Shown here: positions 27,604 through 36,475 of the stretch, in pieces
How the letters are laid out: each line of letters begins with the position of its first letter
Numbering within the stretch: the stretch's first letter is position 1
Assembly: GCF_041928815.1 (NCBI RefSeq)
Contig: NZ_JBHFEI010000001.1
Coordinates: forward strand, 372,001-436,000
Direction: 5' to 3'
DNA length: 64,000 nucleotides
Source of the DNA: JBHFEI01 sp041928815
GTDB taxonomy: Bacteria > Pseudomonadota > Alphaproteobacteria > Rhizobiales > Rhizobiaceae
Made by a program: the position numbers and the translations under genes
Notes under the pieces: model-generated
Told to the model about the DNA's origin: nothing
What the model saw: only the letters and a program-made list of their open reading frames with translations
Databases searched by the model: none

Positions 27604-28782
27604 GTGCAGATCAGCAAGGTCGAAGCGGAAAAGGCCCGCATGGAGCCACGCTTCTTCGGACAGGCGGCGGCGACGCGCTCAGCACTGGTCCTGCCCATTT
27701 CCGCCGCGCGCTGGCTGCTGCTGCTGGTTCTCCTCGCCGGGGTCTATTTCTTCCACGGCTTCCTCGTGCCGGTCCTGGCCGCGCTGGTCATCGGCTTCGC
27801 GAGCTGGCCCGTCTACCGGCGCTTGCTCGACGCCATCGGTGGCAACAGGACGTTCGGCGCCACGATCGCCATCCTTTGCGTTCTTTCCTTCATCATCGTG
27901 CCGATCTCGATCGCGACGGCCTATGCGGTCGACGAGGTGCGCATCTGGGCGATCTGGGCGATCGAGGCGAACGCGCAGGGCGCCGATACCCCCTCCTGGC
28001 TGACGGGCATTCCCGGCGTCGGCGCCTGGCTCGGCACCCAGTGGGCCACCCATGTCGGCCGTCCCGGCGCGCTCGGCGAACTGATCCAGCTCGTCAGCGG
28101 CTCGAACATCGGCAACATCTATCGCGGTGTCCTGGTCGTCGGCGCGTCGGCCTTCCAGTCCTTCCTCACGCTTCTCTTCATGCTGATCTCGCTCTTCTTC
28201 GTCTATCGCGACGGCGAGCGTTTCGCCGCCCAGATCGACCGTGTCGGCGAGCGCATCTTCCCGATGCGCTGGGAGCGCATCTCGCGCATCGTGCCGCTGA
28301 CGATCAGCTCGACGGTGATGGGCATGGGCACGATCGCCATCGGCGAGGGCATCCTGCTCGGCTTCTGCTACTGGCTTGCCGGCGTTCCCTCGCCGGTGAC
28401 GCTCGGCCTGATCACCGGCATGATGGCGCTGATCCCGGGCGGGGCGCCGCTCTGCTTCACCCTCGTCTCCGTCTATCTCGTCGCCAGCGGATCGGTGTTC
28501 GAAGGCGTCGCGCTTTTCGCCTGGGGCACGATCGAGCTCTTCATCGTCGACAAGACGCTGCGGCCCCGCCTCGTCGGCGGACCGATCCAGCTTCCCTTCC
28601 TGCCGACCTTCTTCGGCCTGATCGGCGGCGTCAAGACCATGGGCTTCCTCGGGCTCTTCGTCGGCCCGGTGCTGATGGCGCTGCTGGTGGCGATCTGGCG
28701 AGAATGGCTGCGCGAGGTCACCTCCCATCCCGTCGAGGAGGCGACGATCGAGGCCGCGCGGCCGCCCGATCTCGCACGCTGA
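27604..28782 (+). CDS. AI-2E family (PerM/UPF0118) membrane transporter
   Basis: 392 residues with about eight hydrophobic segments. Family hallmarks are a paired N-terminal helix (LLLLVLLAGVYFFHGFLVPVLAALVIGFASWP) and the C-terminal KTLRPRLVGGPIQLPFLPTFFGLIGGVKTMGFLGLFVGPV. AI-2E proteins include sodium/proton antiporters and the disputed AI-2 exporter TqsA; function here is open. The GTG at 27604 is preferred because GGAGG lies 7 nt before it; an in-frame ATG at 27577 lacks a site. Confidence 0.88.
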   Translation: MQISKVEAEKARMEPRFFGQAAATRSALVLPISAARWLLLLVLLAGVYFFHGFLVPVLAALVIGFASWPVYRRLLDAIGGNRTFGATIAILCVLSFIIVPISIATAYAVDEVRIWAIWAIEANAQGADTPSWLTGIPGVGAWLGTQWATHVGRPGALGELIQLVSGSNIGNIYRGVLVVGASAFQSFLTLLFMLISLFFVYRDGERFAAQIDRVGERIFPMRWERISRIVPLTISSTVMGMGTIAIGEGILLGFCYWLAGVPSPVTLGLITGMMALIPGGAPLCFTLVSVYLVASGSVFEGVALFAWGTIELFIVDKTLRPRLVGGPIQLPFLPTFFGLIGGVKTMGFLGLFVGPVLMALLVAIWREWLREVTSHPVEEATIEAARPPDLAR

Positions 28783-28845
28783 GCCTAAGGACGGGAACAA
28801 CCAGGCCTCGCTCCGCATTTCCCGTGGCACCCTGGGGGATACCGG

Positions 28846-29265
28846 ATGAAGATGATCGTCACCGTCATGCTTGCCTCTTTCTTCGCCCTTCCGGCCGTTG
28901 CGGCGCCGCTTGCGGAACTACAATGGAAGAACCGCGCGCTGGTGATCTTCGCCGACACCGCCGATCCCGCCTTCCAGAAGCAGAAGGACATGCTGAAGGC
29001 GGAGGAGCCCGGCCTTTCCGAGCGCCAGCTCGTCGTGATCCATGTCGACGGCGAGACGGCGGAGACGCTGGCCGGAGCCGACGACTACGACGGCAAGGCG
29101 CTCCGGGCCGCCCTTTCCGAGGGCGGACGCGCGACGTCGTTCGAGCTGGTGCTGATCGGCAAGGACGGCACGGTCAAGCTGCGTCGCGGCGAACCGGTGG
29201 CGATGGCGGAGCTTTTCGGTGTCATCGACGCCATGCCCATGCGCGCCGGAGAGGCGGGGCAGTAG
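28846..29265 (+). CDS. Secreted DUF4174-domain protein
   Basis: 139 residues: signal peptide (about 1-19, ending AVAA) and a small thioredoxin-like DUF4174 domain with PLAELQWKNRALVIFA and FELVLIGKDGTVKLRRGEPV. No CxxC motif is present, so a redox role is not supported. Function unknown. It follows the AI-2E gene in the same direction after 63 bp. Confidence 0.85.
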   Translation: MKMIVTVMLASFFALPAVAAPLAELQWKNRALVIFADTADPAFQKQKDMLKAEEPGLSERQLVVIHVDGETAETLAGADDYDGKALRAALSEGGRATSFELVLIGKDGTVKLRRGEPVAMAELFGVIDAMPMRAGEAGQ

Positions 29266-29275
29266 CCGTCGGGCT

Positions 29276-29734
29276 CTACCGCGCCGGCCGGCCGGCCAGC
29301 ACGTTGCGGATCGAAAAGCTTGAATGGATGCGCAGGATCCCGGGCAGCGTCGACAGGATGTCCTTGTGGATGCGCTCGAACTCGCCGGCGCTCGCCACGT
29401 CGACGCGCAGGAGATAGTCCGAACCGCCCGTCATAAGGTAACACTCCCGGATTTCGGGATGGCGCCGGACGGCCGCCTCGAAGCGGTTGAGATAGTCCTC
29501 CGTCTGCCGTTCGAGCGTGATGTTGATGATGACGGCGATCGCGCTGTCTCCGGCGCCGCTGTCAACGAGCGCGGTGTAGCCGCGGATGACGCCGGACGTT
29601 TCCAGGATGCGGATGCGCCTGAGGCAGGCCGAGGGCGACAGGCCGACCTCGGCGGCGAGAGCCGCATTGCTGATGCGCGCGTTGAGCCGCAAGAGCCGCA
29701 GGATGTTGCGATCGATCCCGTCCAGGGCGCCCAT
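29276..29734 (-). CDS. Lrp/AsnC-family transcriptional regulator
   Basis: 152 residues: N-terminal helix-turn-helix (LDGIDRNILRLLRLNARISNAALAAEVGLSPSACLRRI) and a C-terminal AsnC/RAM ligand domain with ECYLMTGGSDYLLRV. It is divergent from a D-amino-acid dehydrogenase gene, the arrangement of DadR-type regulators that respond to alanine. Three TCGAAG-type half sites occur in the 144-bp gap. Confidence 0.93.
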   Translation of the reverse strand: MGALDGIDRNILRLLRLNARISNAALAAEVGLSPSACLRRIRILETSGVIRGYTALVDSGAGDSAIAVIINITLERQTEDYLNRFEAAVRRHPEIRECYLMTGGSDYLLRVDVASAGEFERIHKDILSTLPGILRIHSSFSIRNVLAGRPAR

Positions 29735-29763
29735 GCACGAATCTTTCCCATTTTCGCCGTATC

Positions 29764-29821
29764 GTCGAAGGATAGTCGAAGATTGGCACGATCTGCGCGG
29801 AAAAGCCGGAACATTCTTCGA
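29764..29821. promoter_or_regulatory. TCGAAG half-site cluster between Lrp gene and dadA
   Basis: TCGAAGG at 29764-29770, TCGAAGA at 29776-29782 (12-bp phase) and the inverted TCTTCGA at 29815-29821 lie in the divergent intergenic region. Lrp-family regulators bind phased arrays, so these are candidate sites. Confidence 0.4.
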
Positions 29822-29878
29822 TCCTGCGCCTAGTCTTGTCGTCGCGGCGAGTGTCCCGCGGGCAGGATGGGGAAAGCC

Positions 29879-31132
29879 ATGAAGGTCGTTGTTCTCGGCG
29901 CGGGCGTCATCGGTGTCACCAGCGCCTACGAACTGGCGAAGGCGGGGCACGAGGTGACGGTGATCGACCGCCAGCCTGGCCCGGCGCTGGAGACGAGCTT
30001 TGCCAATGCCGGCGAGGTCTCGTTCGGTTATTGCTCGCCCTGGGCGGCGCCCGGCATCCCGCAAAAGGCGCTGAAATGGCTGTTCATGACCCATGCGCCG
30101 CTGATCCTGCGCCCAAAGCTGGATCTGGCGATGCTGTCCTGGATGGCGCGGATGCTGCGCAACTGCACCAGCGAGCGCTATGCCCTGAACAAGAGCCGCA
30201 TGTTGCGGCTTGCCGATTACAGCCGGGTGTCGCTGGCCGCCGTCCGCGCCGATACCGGCATCGCCTATGACGCGCGCATGCAGGGAACGCTGCAGCTTTT
30301 CCGCACGCAGGCCCAGCTCGATGCCTCCGGTAAGGACGTCAAGGCGCTTGCCGCCGACGGCATTCCCTTCGAGGTGCTCGACCGGGACGGCTGCATCCGC
30401 GTCGAGCCGGCGCTGCGCCACCAGAGGGACAAGATCGTCGGCGGGCTGCTGACGCCGAAGGACGAGACCGGCGACTGCTTCCTGTTCACCAACGCGCTGG
30501 CGACGATCGCCGCGGATCTCGGCGTGCGCTTCCTGCAGGAAACGACGGTGACGGGCCTTCGCATCGAGGGCGGGCGCGTGCGCGGCGTGGAGGCCGGCGG
30601 CGCGACGCTTGCCGCCGACGCCGTCATCGTGGCGCTCGGCAGCCACTCGCCGCTCATCCTGCGGCGCTACGGCATCCGCCTGCCGGTCTATCCGGTCAAG
30701 GGCTATTCGCTGACGATCCCGATCGTCGATGCCGACCGCGCGCCGGAATCGACGGTGATGGACGAGACCTATAAGATCGCGATCACGCGGCTGGGCCGGC
30801 GCATCCGCGTCGGCGGCATGGCGGAGATTTCCGGCTACACCAACGATCTGGCGCCGGCGCGCCGAAGGACGCTCGAACATTCCGTCGGCGACCTCTTCCC
30901 CGGCGGCGATCTCTCACAGGCGACCTTCTGGTCCGGCCTGCGGCCGATGACGCCGGACGGCACACCGGTGATCGGCCCGACCGGGATCGGCGGCCTCTTC
31001 CTCAACACCGGCCACGGCACGCTCGGCTGGACGATGAGCTGCGGCTCCGCCCGCCTGATCCGCGACCTCGTCGAGGGCCGCACGCCCGAGATCGACGCCA
31101 CCGACCTCTCGATCGCCCGCTATGCCGCCTGA
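29879..31132 (+). CDS. dadA: D-amino acid dehydrogenase small subunit
   Basis: 417 residues of the DAO/FAD oxidoreductase family. The FAD-binding Rossmann motif [19 protein letters not shown] starts at residue 4, with [22 protein letters not shown] (typical DadA) and a C-terminal [18 protein letters not shown]. It oxidises D-alanine and other D-amino acids to keto acids at the membrane. A divergent Lrp gene probably regulates it. The usual partner alanine racemase (dadX) is not adjacent. ATG at 29879 places the GxGxxG at the N terminus. Confidence 0.94.
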   Translation: MKVVVLGAGVIGVTSAYELAKAGHEVTVIDRQPGPALETSFANAGEVSFGYCSPWAAPGIPQKALKWLFMTHAPLILRPKLDLAMLSWMARMLRNCTSERYALNKSRMLRLADYSRVSLAAVRADTGIAYDARMQGTLQLFRTQAQLDASGKDVKALAADGIPFEVLDRDGCIRVEPALRHQRDKIVGGLLTPKDETGDCFLFTNALATIAADLGVRFLQETTVTGLRIEGGRVRGVEAGGATLAADAVIVALGSHSPLILRRYGIRLPVYPVKGYSLTIPIVDADRAPESTVMDETYKIAITRLGRRIRVGGMAEISGYTNDLAPARRRTLEHSVGDLFPGGDLSQATFWSGLRPMTPDGTPVIGPTGIGGLFLNTGHGTLGWTMSCGSARLIRDLVEGRTPEIDATDLSIARYAA

Positions 31133-31352
31133 CGTCTGACATCAGGGACGATCGGAGACGACAGATATCCCCGGTGTCGCCCGTTTGATCGGGCGAAGCG
31201 CCTGAGAACCTCCCGGGGAACGCATTTGCGTTCCTCTTCCCCATCTTTCTCCTCAATGACAAAAGTACATCGGTTGACCGCTCTGCTGTTCGAATGGATG
31301 CTGCCGCGCGCCGAATGCCGGCGGGCTCGCCGCCGAGACGCTGCCGCACCGC
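31133..31352. ncRNA. Structured intergenic stretch between convergent dadA and yceI-like genes (identity unknown)
   Basis: A branched fold is possible: CCCCGG (31169-31174)/CCGGGG (31213-31218) enclosing CGCCCG/CGGGCG (31178-31183/31190-31195), followed by GAACGC/GCGTTC (31218-31223/31228-31233) and a C/T-rich tail. The loop region contains an anti-Shine-Dalgarno-like CCTCCC. It might be a terminator pair or a small RNA; I recognise no named family. Confidence 0.25.
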
Positions 31353-31973
31353 CTATTCGAAACGGTGATCTTCGGGAACCATCTGCGTCTCGATGACGAG
31401 GGTCACCACGTCGCCGAGGTCCGGAACGGCGACGTCGAGGCCCCAGTCGCTGCGGCGGAGGCTCGCCGTCGCCGAGAAGCCGATCTTCGGCACGCCCATC
31501 ATCGGATGCTCCGCCATCGATCCGTTGAAGACAACGTCAAGCGTCGCCGGATGTGTCTCGCCGCGCAGCGTCAGCAGGCCTTCGACGGTGCCGGTCCTGT
31601 CGCCGGTCACGTGGATCGCCCTTGAGACGAAGACGATCGGCTTTCCCGCGAGGAAGGTGTCGTCGCCGCCGATCTTCGCGTCGAAATCGACCAGTTCCGG
31701 CCAGGGATAGTCGGTGCGCATGGAGAGCGGGTCGATCGTCACCGAAAGCCTCGAGGTTTCCGGCGTCTCCGGTCGCCAGTCGAGACGGGCGTCGACGCGC
31801 GTGAAGCGCGCGGTGTAACGCGAAAGGCCGAAATGGCTGAAGGAGAAGAGAAGGCTCGAATGGGACGGGTCCGTCTTGTAGACCCCCGCGGGTGCCGCCC
31901 CGGGGAGACCCGCGGCGGAGGAAAAGGCGGTGTTCAGCGCGAAACTGAGACAGAAGGCGACAGTGCGGAGCAT
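31353..31973 (-). CDS. YceI-family secreted protein
   Basis: 206 residues: signal peptide (about 1-21) and a YceI lipocalin-like beta barrel (about 28-205) with YKTDPSHSSLLFSFSHFGLSRYTARF and the closing DLGDVVTLVIETQMV. YceI proteins bind isoprenoid or other amphiphiles in the periplasm and are often base- or osmo-inducible. ATG at 31973 is chosen so that the signal peptide is at the N terminus. It shares direction with the N-acetyltransferase and cupin genes. Confidence 0.92.
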   Translation of the reverse strand: MLRTVAFCLSFALNTAFSSAAGLPGAAPAGVYKTDPSHSSLLFSFSHFGLSRYTARFTRVDARLDWRPETPETSRLSVTIDPLSMRTDYPWPELVDFDAKIGGDDTFLAGKPIVFVSRAIHVTGDRTGTVEGLLTLRGETHPATLDVVFNGSMAEHPMMGVPKIGFSATASLRRSDWGLDVAVPDLGDVVTLVIETQMVPEDHRFE

Positions 31974-32020
31974 GAATAAGGTCCTTTTGACACGCAGTGG
32001 ACGGGAAAGTCGGGGTCGTT

Positions 32021-32866
32021 TCACGCGGCCTCCCCGCGACGGACCGTGACGATCCTGTCCCAGACGCGGGCGTGCTGCGGGACATCGAGGTCGAAGACGG
32101 TCTCGACGATCTCGGCGAGATGATCGGCGGAGGTGACGCGCGCTTCGGTGTCGCCGGCCGGCGTCACCCGGCGCAGGCGATCGTTCTGCAGGGCGACATA
32201 GCCTTCGGGCGTATGCCGGAAGACGGCGAGCGCGTGGGTGAAGGGCGACGCGTCATCGCGGAGCAGCCAGGCCTGGGTGGCGGCGAGCGCCGCCTCGTCG
32301 CTGTGGTCGGCGCGGAAGTCGAAGCTGCGCGCGATGCCTTGCGGATGATTGTTGAACCGCAGCCAGCCGTCGCCCGTCGGCATGATCGAGAAATCGAAGC
32401 CGCGCTGGCTGAACGGCCCGACGGCGATCGGCACGGGCGCGACGATGGCATCGGCGACGCCGACCTCGGCGAGATAGGCACGGTCGAGATCGACACGCAG
32501 GGTCAGGTGGTTGCCGATGGCGCGGTCGCCGAGCCTTTCCCGGTCGACGCCGCCACAGAGGCGGGTGACGCGGAAGCCGAGCGCGGCGAGTGCCGCGCCG
32601 AAGAGCCCGTTCATCTCGTAGCACCACCCGCCGCGGCGTCCCTCCACCATCTTCGCGAAGGCGGCTGCCGGCGCGATCGCGGAGGGCCAGCCCATGAAGG
32701 CGTCGAGCGCCTCGAAGGAAAAAGTCATCAGATGGGCGCGATGCAGCCGCGACAGGCCGGCAAGATCGGGGCGGACCGGCCCGTCGACGCCGATCCGGGC
32801 GAGATAGGCGTCGAGTTGCGCGGGGGTGAGCATCATGGCGGTGTCGTTTGAAGGGACGTGCGTCAT
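32021..32866 (-). CDS. nat: Arylamine N-acetyltransferase
   Basis: 281 residues. The Cys-His-Asp triad is visible: Cys in RRGGWCYEMNGLFG (about residue 73), His in GNHLTL (about 110) and Asp in RVDLDRAY (about 125). The N-terminal LDAYLARIGVDGP and LHRAHLMTFSFEALD are family-typical. It transfers acetyl from CoA to arylamines, hydrazines or related xenobiotics. Length matches bacterial NATs. In M. loti-like rhizobia such genes are common. Confidence 0.95.
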   Translation of the reverse strand: MTHVPSNDTAMMLTPAQLDAYLARIGVDGPVRPDLAGLSRLHRAHLMTFSFEALDAFMGWPSAIAPAAAFAKMVEGRRGGWCYEMNGLFGAALAALGFRVTRLCGGVDRERLGDRAIGNHLTLRVDLDRAYLAEVGVADAIVAPVPIAVGPFSQRGFDFSIMPTGDGWLRFNNHPQGIARSFDFRADHSDEAALAATQAWLLRDDASPFTHALAVFRHTPEGYVALQNDRLRRVTPAGDTEARVTSADHLAEIVETVFDLDVPQHARVWDRIVTVRRGEAA

Positions 32867-32921
32867 CCTTCGGTCTCCTTTCGATGGACCGTCGTTGAGG
32901 TTCGGACAGGGGTTGGGGAGC

Positions 32922-33383
32922 TCAGGCGGCCTTGCGGTCGCCCTCAAGGGGGAAGGTCAGGCCGAATTCCGCGGCGATGGCGGAAAGTTCGTCCGGTGTC
33001 TCCGGGCGGCAGAGATCGATGAGGAGGAAGAAGTCCTCGAAACCTCCCGGAGTGACGACGACCATCAGCTGGCCGTCGCGCTCGCCGATGTTGCGGAACC
33101 GGTGCGGCACGCCGCGCGGCAGGGCGATGCAACCGCCCTCCCCGAGCTCGACATAATCGCCGGCGCACCAGAAGCCGAAGCGGCCCGAAAGCACGCGGAA
33201 AAACTCGTCCTCGCGCTCGTGCGCATGCCAGGGCGGCCCGTCTCCCGGGCATACGGTCGCCTCGAACAGGCCGAGCGCGCCGCCGGTGGTGGCAGCCATC
33301 AGGCGGACGACATGGCCGCCGAAGGCGCCGACAGGCCAGCCATGGCCGGGCCGCGACACGGCCGCGTAGGTGAAGGCGTTCAT
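32922..33383 (-). CDS. Cupin-domain protein (quercetinase-like)
   Basis: 153 residues with one cupin barrel. Motif 1 is WHAHEREDEFFRVLSGRFGFW (HxH...E) and motif 2 is PRGVPHRFRNIG, so metal ligands appear complete. The N-terminal GHVVRLMAATTGGALGLFEATV resembles small quercetin-2,3-dioxygenase-like cupins. Substrate unknown. Divergent from the PNPOx gene pair; 55 bp separates it from the nat gene downstream. Confidence 0.88.
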   Translation of the reverse strand: MNAFTYAAVSRPGHGWPVGAFGGHVVRLMAATTGGALGLFEATVCPGDGPPWHAHEREDEFFRVLSGRFGFWCAGDYVELGEGGCIALPRGVPHRFRNIGERDGQLMVVVTPGGFEDFFLLIDLCRPETPDELSAIAAEFGLTFPLEGDRKAA

Positions 33384-33561
33384 TTTTCCCTCCGTTGCGG
33401 GATCTCTTCGGTCCGAAGCGCGGGGCTTCCTGCCCGCCGCCTTCGTATGGTGCTGCTATAGCGCGTGAGAAAAGGCGGCGTTCCTAAATGAAGGTGCAGG
33501 CCGGTGCCGAATATCCTAAAACTTTGCTAAGACGGCTGCAGATTGCGCGACGGGGACGACA

Positions 33562-34035
33562 GTGCGGCTCGACGACAGGCTCATCGACTTCCTGACACGG
33601 CCGCTGATGTGCATCATCGCCGTTGCCGACGCGGCGCGGCGTCCCACGGCCGGGCGCGGCGTCGGCCTTCACGTCGACGAGGGACGGGAGGCGATCGACG
33701 TCATCTTCTCCGGCTGGCAGTGGCCGCGGCTGGAGCCGGCGATCCGGCAGACGCACCGGGCCGCCGTCACCTTCGTCAGCCCTTCCGACTATGTCAGCTT
33801 CCAGCTCAAGGGCCAGGCCACCCTGCGCGAGATCGAGGCGCGCGATCACGCGGCCGCCCACCTGTTCATGGCGAAGGCGACCGGAGAACTGGAATCGCTT
33901 GGCGTGGCGCGCGGCATCATCGCGCCCTGGCTCACCGGCCGCGACGCGCGGGTCGTCCGGATCGCCGTCGACGAGATCTACATCCAGACGCCGGGCCCGA
34001 GCGCCGGCATGCGCGCCGGGGCAAGGACGCAATGA
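33562..34035 (+). CDS. Pyridoxamine 5'-phosphate oxidase-fold protein
   Basis: 157 residues with a split-barrel FMN-binding-like fold (MCIIAVADAARRPTAGRGVG..., HVDEGREAIDVIFSGWQWPRL, VSFQLKGQATL). Likely a flavin- or heme-binding domain protein rather than true PdxH. The GTG start at 33562 has a weak site. Its stop overlaps the next gene start by 4 bp (34032-34035), so the two PNPOx-fold proteins are co-translated and may act together. Confidence 0.8.
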   Translation: MRLDDRLIDFLTRPLMCIIAVADAARRPTAGRGVGLHVDEGREAIDVIFSGWQWPRLEPAIRQTHRAAVTFVSPSDYVSFQLKGQATLREIEARDHAAAHLFMAKATGELESLGVARGIIAPWLTGRDARVVRIAVDEIYIQTPGPSAGMRAGARTQ

Positions 34036-35375
34036 GCCTCACGCTCGACGATCTCGCCGCCTGCTTCGAGGGCGTCATCCCCTCGATCATCGCCACCGCC
34101 TCGGCGGACGGCATGCCGAACATTTCCTATCTTTCCCATGTCGTGCGGGTAGATGCGGACCATGTCGCGCTCTCCAACCAGTTCTTCGCCAAGACGGCCG
34201 CGAATGTGCGCGCCAATCCGCATGTCACGCTGATCCTCGTCGACGGCGTCACCGGCGACCAGTTCCTGCTCGATATCGGCTTCGTCCGCTCCGTCGACAG
34301 CGGCCCGCTGTTCGAGCGGATCGCGCTGCACCTGAAGGCGAGCAGCGCGCAGGTCGGCATGGCGGAGGTGATGCGGCTGCGCAGCGCCGACATCTTCCGC
34401 GTGCACGCGATCGAGAAGGTCCCGTCGCCGGTCGAGACCGCGCAGGCGCCCGTCCGGCGCGGCCCCGTCAGCCTTCCGGCACTTGCCGAGGCCGTCCGTG
34501 CGATCGAACGGCAGGAGGAGGCGGACGAGACGATCGACGCGCTGTTTCTCGCCATCCGCGCGGTTCTCGGCTACACCCATGCGGTCGTGCTCATCCGCGA
34601 CGGCCATCGCGGCTCCCTCGTCACCACCGGCAGCATGGGCTACCCGCGTTCGGGGCTCGGATCCGAGGTGGCGGGCGACGACGGCCTGATCGGCGCGGCG
34701 GCGGCAAGCGGCCGGACGATCAAGGTCAGCGACATGAGCCGCATCCGGCGGCTGGGGGAAGCCATCGGCCTCGATGCCGATGCGCTCGAGGACCGGACGC
34801 GCATCGTCGCCTTTCCCCGCCTGTCCGGCGCGATGAGCCAGATCGCCGTGCCGATGGTCTCGCGCGGCATCACCGTCGGCGTGCTCTTCGCCGAAAGCGT
34901 CGAGCGGCTGGCCTTTCGCGCGGAGGACGAGGCCGCGCTCGACATCCTCGCGGGCCAGGCTGCGGCCGCGCTGGCGGCCGGCGAGCGCAGGGCAGCGACC
35001 GCCGAACCGGCGCAGCGACCGGCGCGCCACGCCGAACCACCCGCCGGCCCCAGCATCCGCATCACCCATCACCGCGTGGACGACAGCGTGTTCATCGACG
35101 ATGCCTATGTCGTCAAGGGCGTTGCCGGCGCGCTCTTGCGCCAGATGCTCGACTGGCACCTGAGCGACGGGCGCGTCGAGTTCTCCAACCGGGAGATGCG
35201 GCTGGCGATCGGCGGCCGCATGCCGGACATCAAGGACAATCTCGAAACCCGGCTGCTGCTGCTGCGACGCCGGCTTGAGGAGAAGCAGGCGCCGCTGCGG
35301 ATCGTGCGGAGCGCGAGGGGCCGGGTGCGGCTGGAGGCGGAGGGCGCACTGCTGCTCACGACCGCGGGAGAATGA
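34032..35375 (+). CDS. PNPOx-fold/GAF/winged-helix fusion protein
   Basis: 447 residues: an N-terminal PNPOx split barrel (about 1-140, PSIIATASADGMPNISYLSH), a GAF sensor domain (about 165-320, including QIAVPMVSRGITVGVLFAES), a proline/alanine linker, and a C-terminal winged-helix-like domain (about 345-440) with VFIDDAYVVKGVAGALLRQM and EFSNREMRL...DNLETRLLLLRRRL. The layout suggests a redox or ligand sensor with a DNA- or protein-binding output. No exact function is known to me. Confidence 0.8.
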   Translation: MSLTLDDLAACFEGVIPSIIATASADGMPNISYLSHVVRVDADHVALSNQFFAKTAANVRANPHVTLILVDGVTGDQFLLDIGFVRSVDSGPLFERIALHLKASSAQVGMAEVMRLRSADIFRVHAIEKVPSPVETAQAPVRRGPVSLPALAEAVRAIERQEEADETIDALFLAIRAVLGYTHAVVLIRDGHRGSLVTTGSMGYPRSGLGSEVAGDDGLIGAAAASGRTIKVSDMSRIRRLGEAIGLDADALEDRTRIVAFPRLSGAMSQIAVPMVSRGITVGVLFAESVERLAFRAEDEAALDILAGQAAAALAAGERRAATAEPAQRPARHAEPPAGPSIRITHHRVDDSVFIDDAYVVKGVAGALLRQMLDWHLSDGRVEFSNREMRLAIGGRMPDIKDNLETRLLLLRRRLEEKQAPLRIVRSARGRVRLEAEGALLLTTAGE

Positions 35376-35472
35376 AGCCGCGCCGAAGCGGATTCCTCCG
35401 CCGCAGGCGCGCGGCGCGCGGAAATGGTCGGGCGAAGAGCCGCCCGGCGCAGCCCTTAGCGGCCTGTCCGCT

Positions 35473-36375
35473 TCACGGCGCGGCACCGCGGGCATAGCGC
35501 CCCGGCGGCTGACCGACATGGCGGCTGAAGGCGGTGCTGAAGGTGCTGGCCGAGCCATAGCCGATCCGCCCCGCGACCTCCGCGATGTCGATCCGCTGCC
35601 GGCGCAGCATATCCTTCGCCACCGCCATCCGCCAGGTGAGGAGGTAGTCCATCGGGGCCATGCCGACCAGCCGTGAGAAGCGCTCGAAGAAGACGGAGCG
35701 CGACAGGGCCGCCTCCCGCGCCAGTTCGGCGACGGTAAGGCTGCGGGCCGGATCGGCATGCATGCGCCGGATCGCCTCCGCCAGGCGCGGATCGGCGAGC
35801 CCGCTGAGGAGGCCCGGCGGCGCGTCCTGTACCTGCGCATGACGCAACGCCTCGACGAGCAGGACCTCCACCAGCCGGGCGAGCACCAGCGTCCGGCCCG
35901 GGCGGTCGCGCCCAGACTCCTCGACGAGGATCCTGACGAGGGTCGAAAACCGGTCCTCGCCGCGCACATGGATCTGCCCGGGCAGAAGCGAGACGAGCAG
36001 CGCGGAATCCGCGCCTTCGAAGACGAAATATCCGCCGAGCAGGCGCACATCCGGGGCACGCTGCGGATCGCCGTGCCGGAGGTCCTGCATCTCCCGTGCC
36101 GCGGCATGGGGATCGACGCGGTCCGGGCGCACCGGTGCGAGGCCCGAAATCGTGAACCCCGGCGTTGCCGGCAGGAGCACGAAATCGCCGCTCCTCAGGA
36201 CGAGATCCACTTCCCCGTCCACCGCCAAACGGCAGGCGCCCTCGATGACGACGGCAAAGCTGGGATGGCCGAAATCGGCGTAGCGCACACCCCAGCGCCC
36301 CGCCCCGCTGATCTCCTTGGTGAAGACCGCCTGCGGGCGCATCAGCGTGATGATATCCGAAAGAGGATCGGCCAT
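35473..36375 (-). CDS. AraC-family transcriptional regulator
   Basis: 300 residues: an N-terminal AraC-type cupin (Cupin_6, about 10-190) and a C-terminal double helix-turn-helix (about 205-295) with LTVAELAREAALSRSVFFERFSRLVG and IAEVAGRIGYGSASTFSTAFSRHVG. Divergent from an SDR gene with 100 bp between; such AraC/SDR pairs usually mean that the regulator controls the oxidoreductase. GGATG/CATCC arms lie in the gap. Confidence 0.93.
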   Translation of the reverse strand: MADPLSDIITLMRPQAVFTKEISGAGRWGVRYADFGHPSFAVVIEGACRLAVDGEVDLVLRSGDFVLLPATPGFTISGLAPVRPDRVDPHAAAREMQDLRHGDPQRAPDVRLLGGYFVFEGADSALLVSLLPGQIHVRGEDRFSTLVRILVEESGRDRPGRTLVLARLVEVLLVEALRHAQVQDAPPGLLSGLADPRLAEAIRRMHADPARSLTVAELAREAALSRSVFFERFSRLVGMAPMDYLLTWRMAVAKDMLRRQRIDIAEVAGRIGYGSASTFSTAFSRHVGQPPGRYARGAAP

Positions 36376-36475
36376 TTCCGGACTATCGGCAATAAAATCC
36401 GGATGGTCAATCGTAGATCATCCGTTCAGGATCGGGGAAAAGGAGGCATCGACCCACACAACAAAGGAGTGCCCC

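Noticed and set aside
31133..31352. Riboswitch between dadA and yceI
   Set aside because: Both flanking genes end here, so there is no downstream gene to control; no aptamer core was recognised.
33562..34035. True pyridoxamine phosphate oxidase (pdxH)
   Set aside because: It has the fold but lacks the long PdxH C-terminal signature; better called PNPOx-fold.
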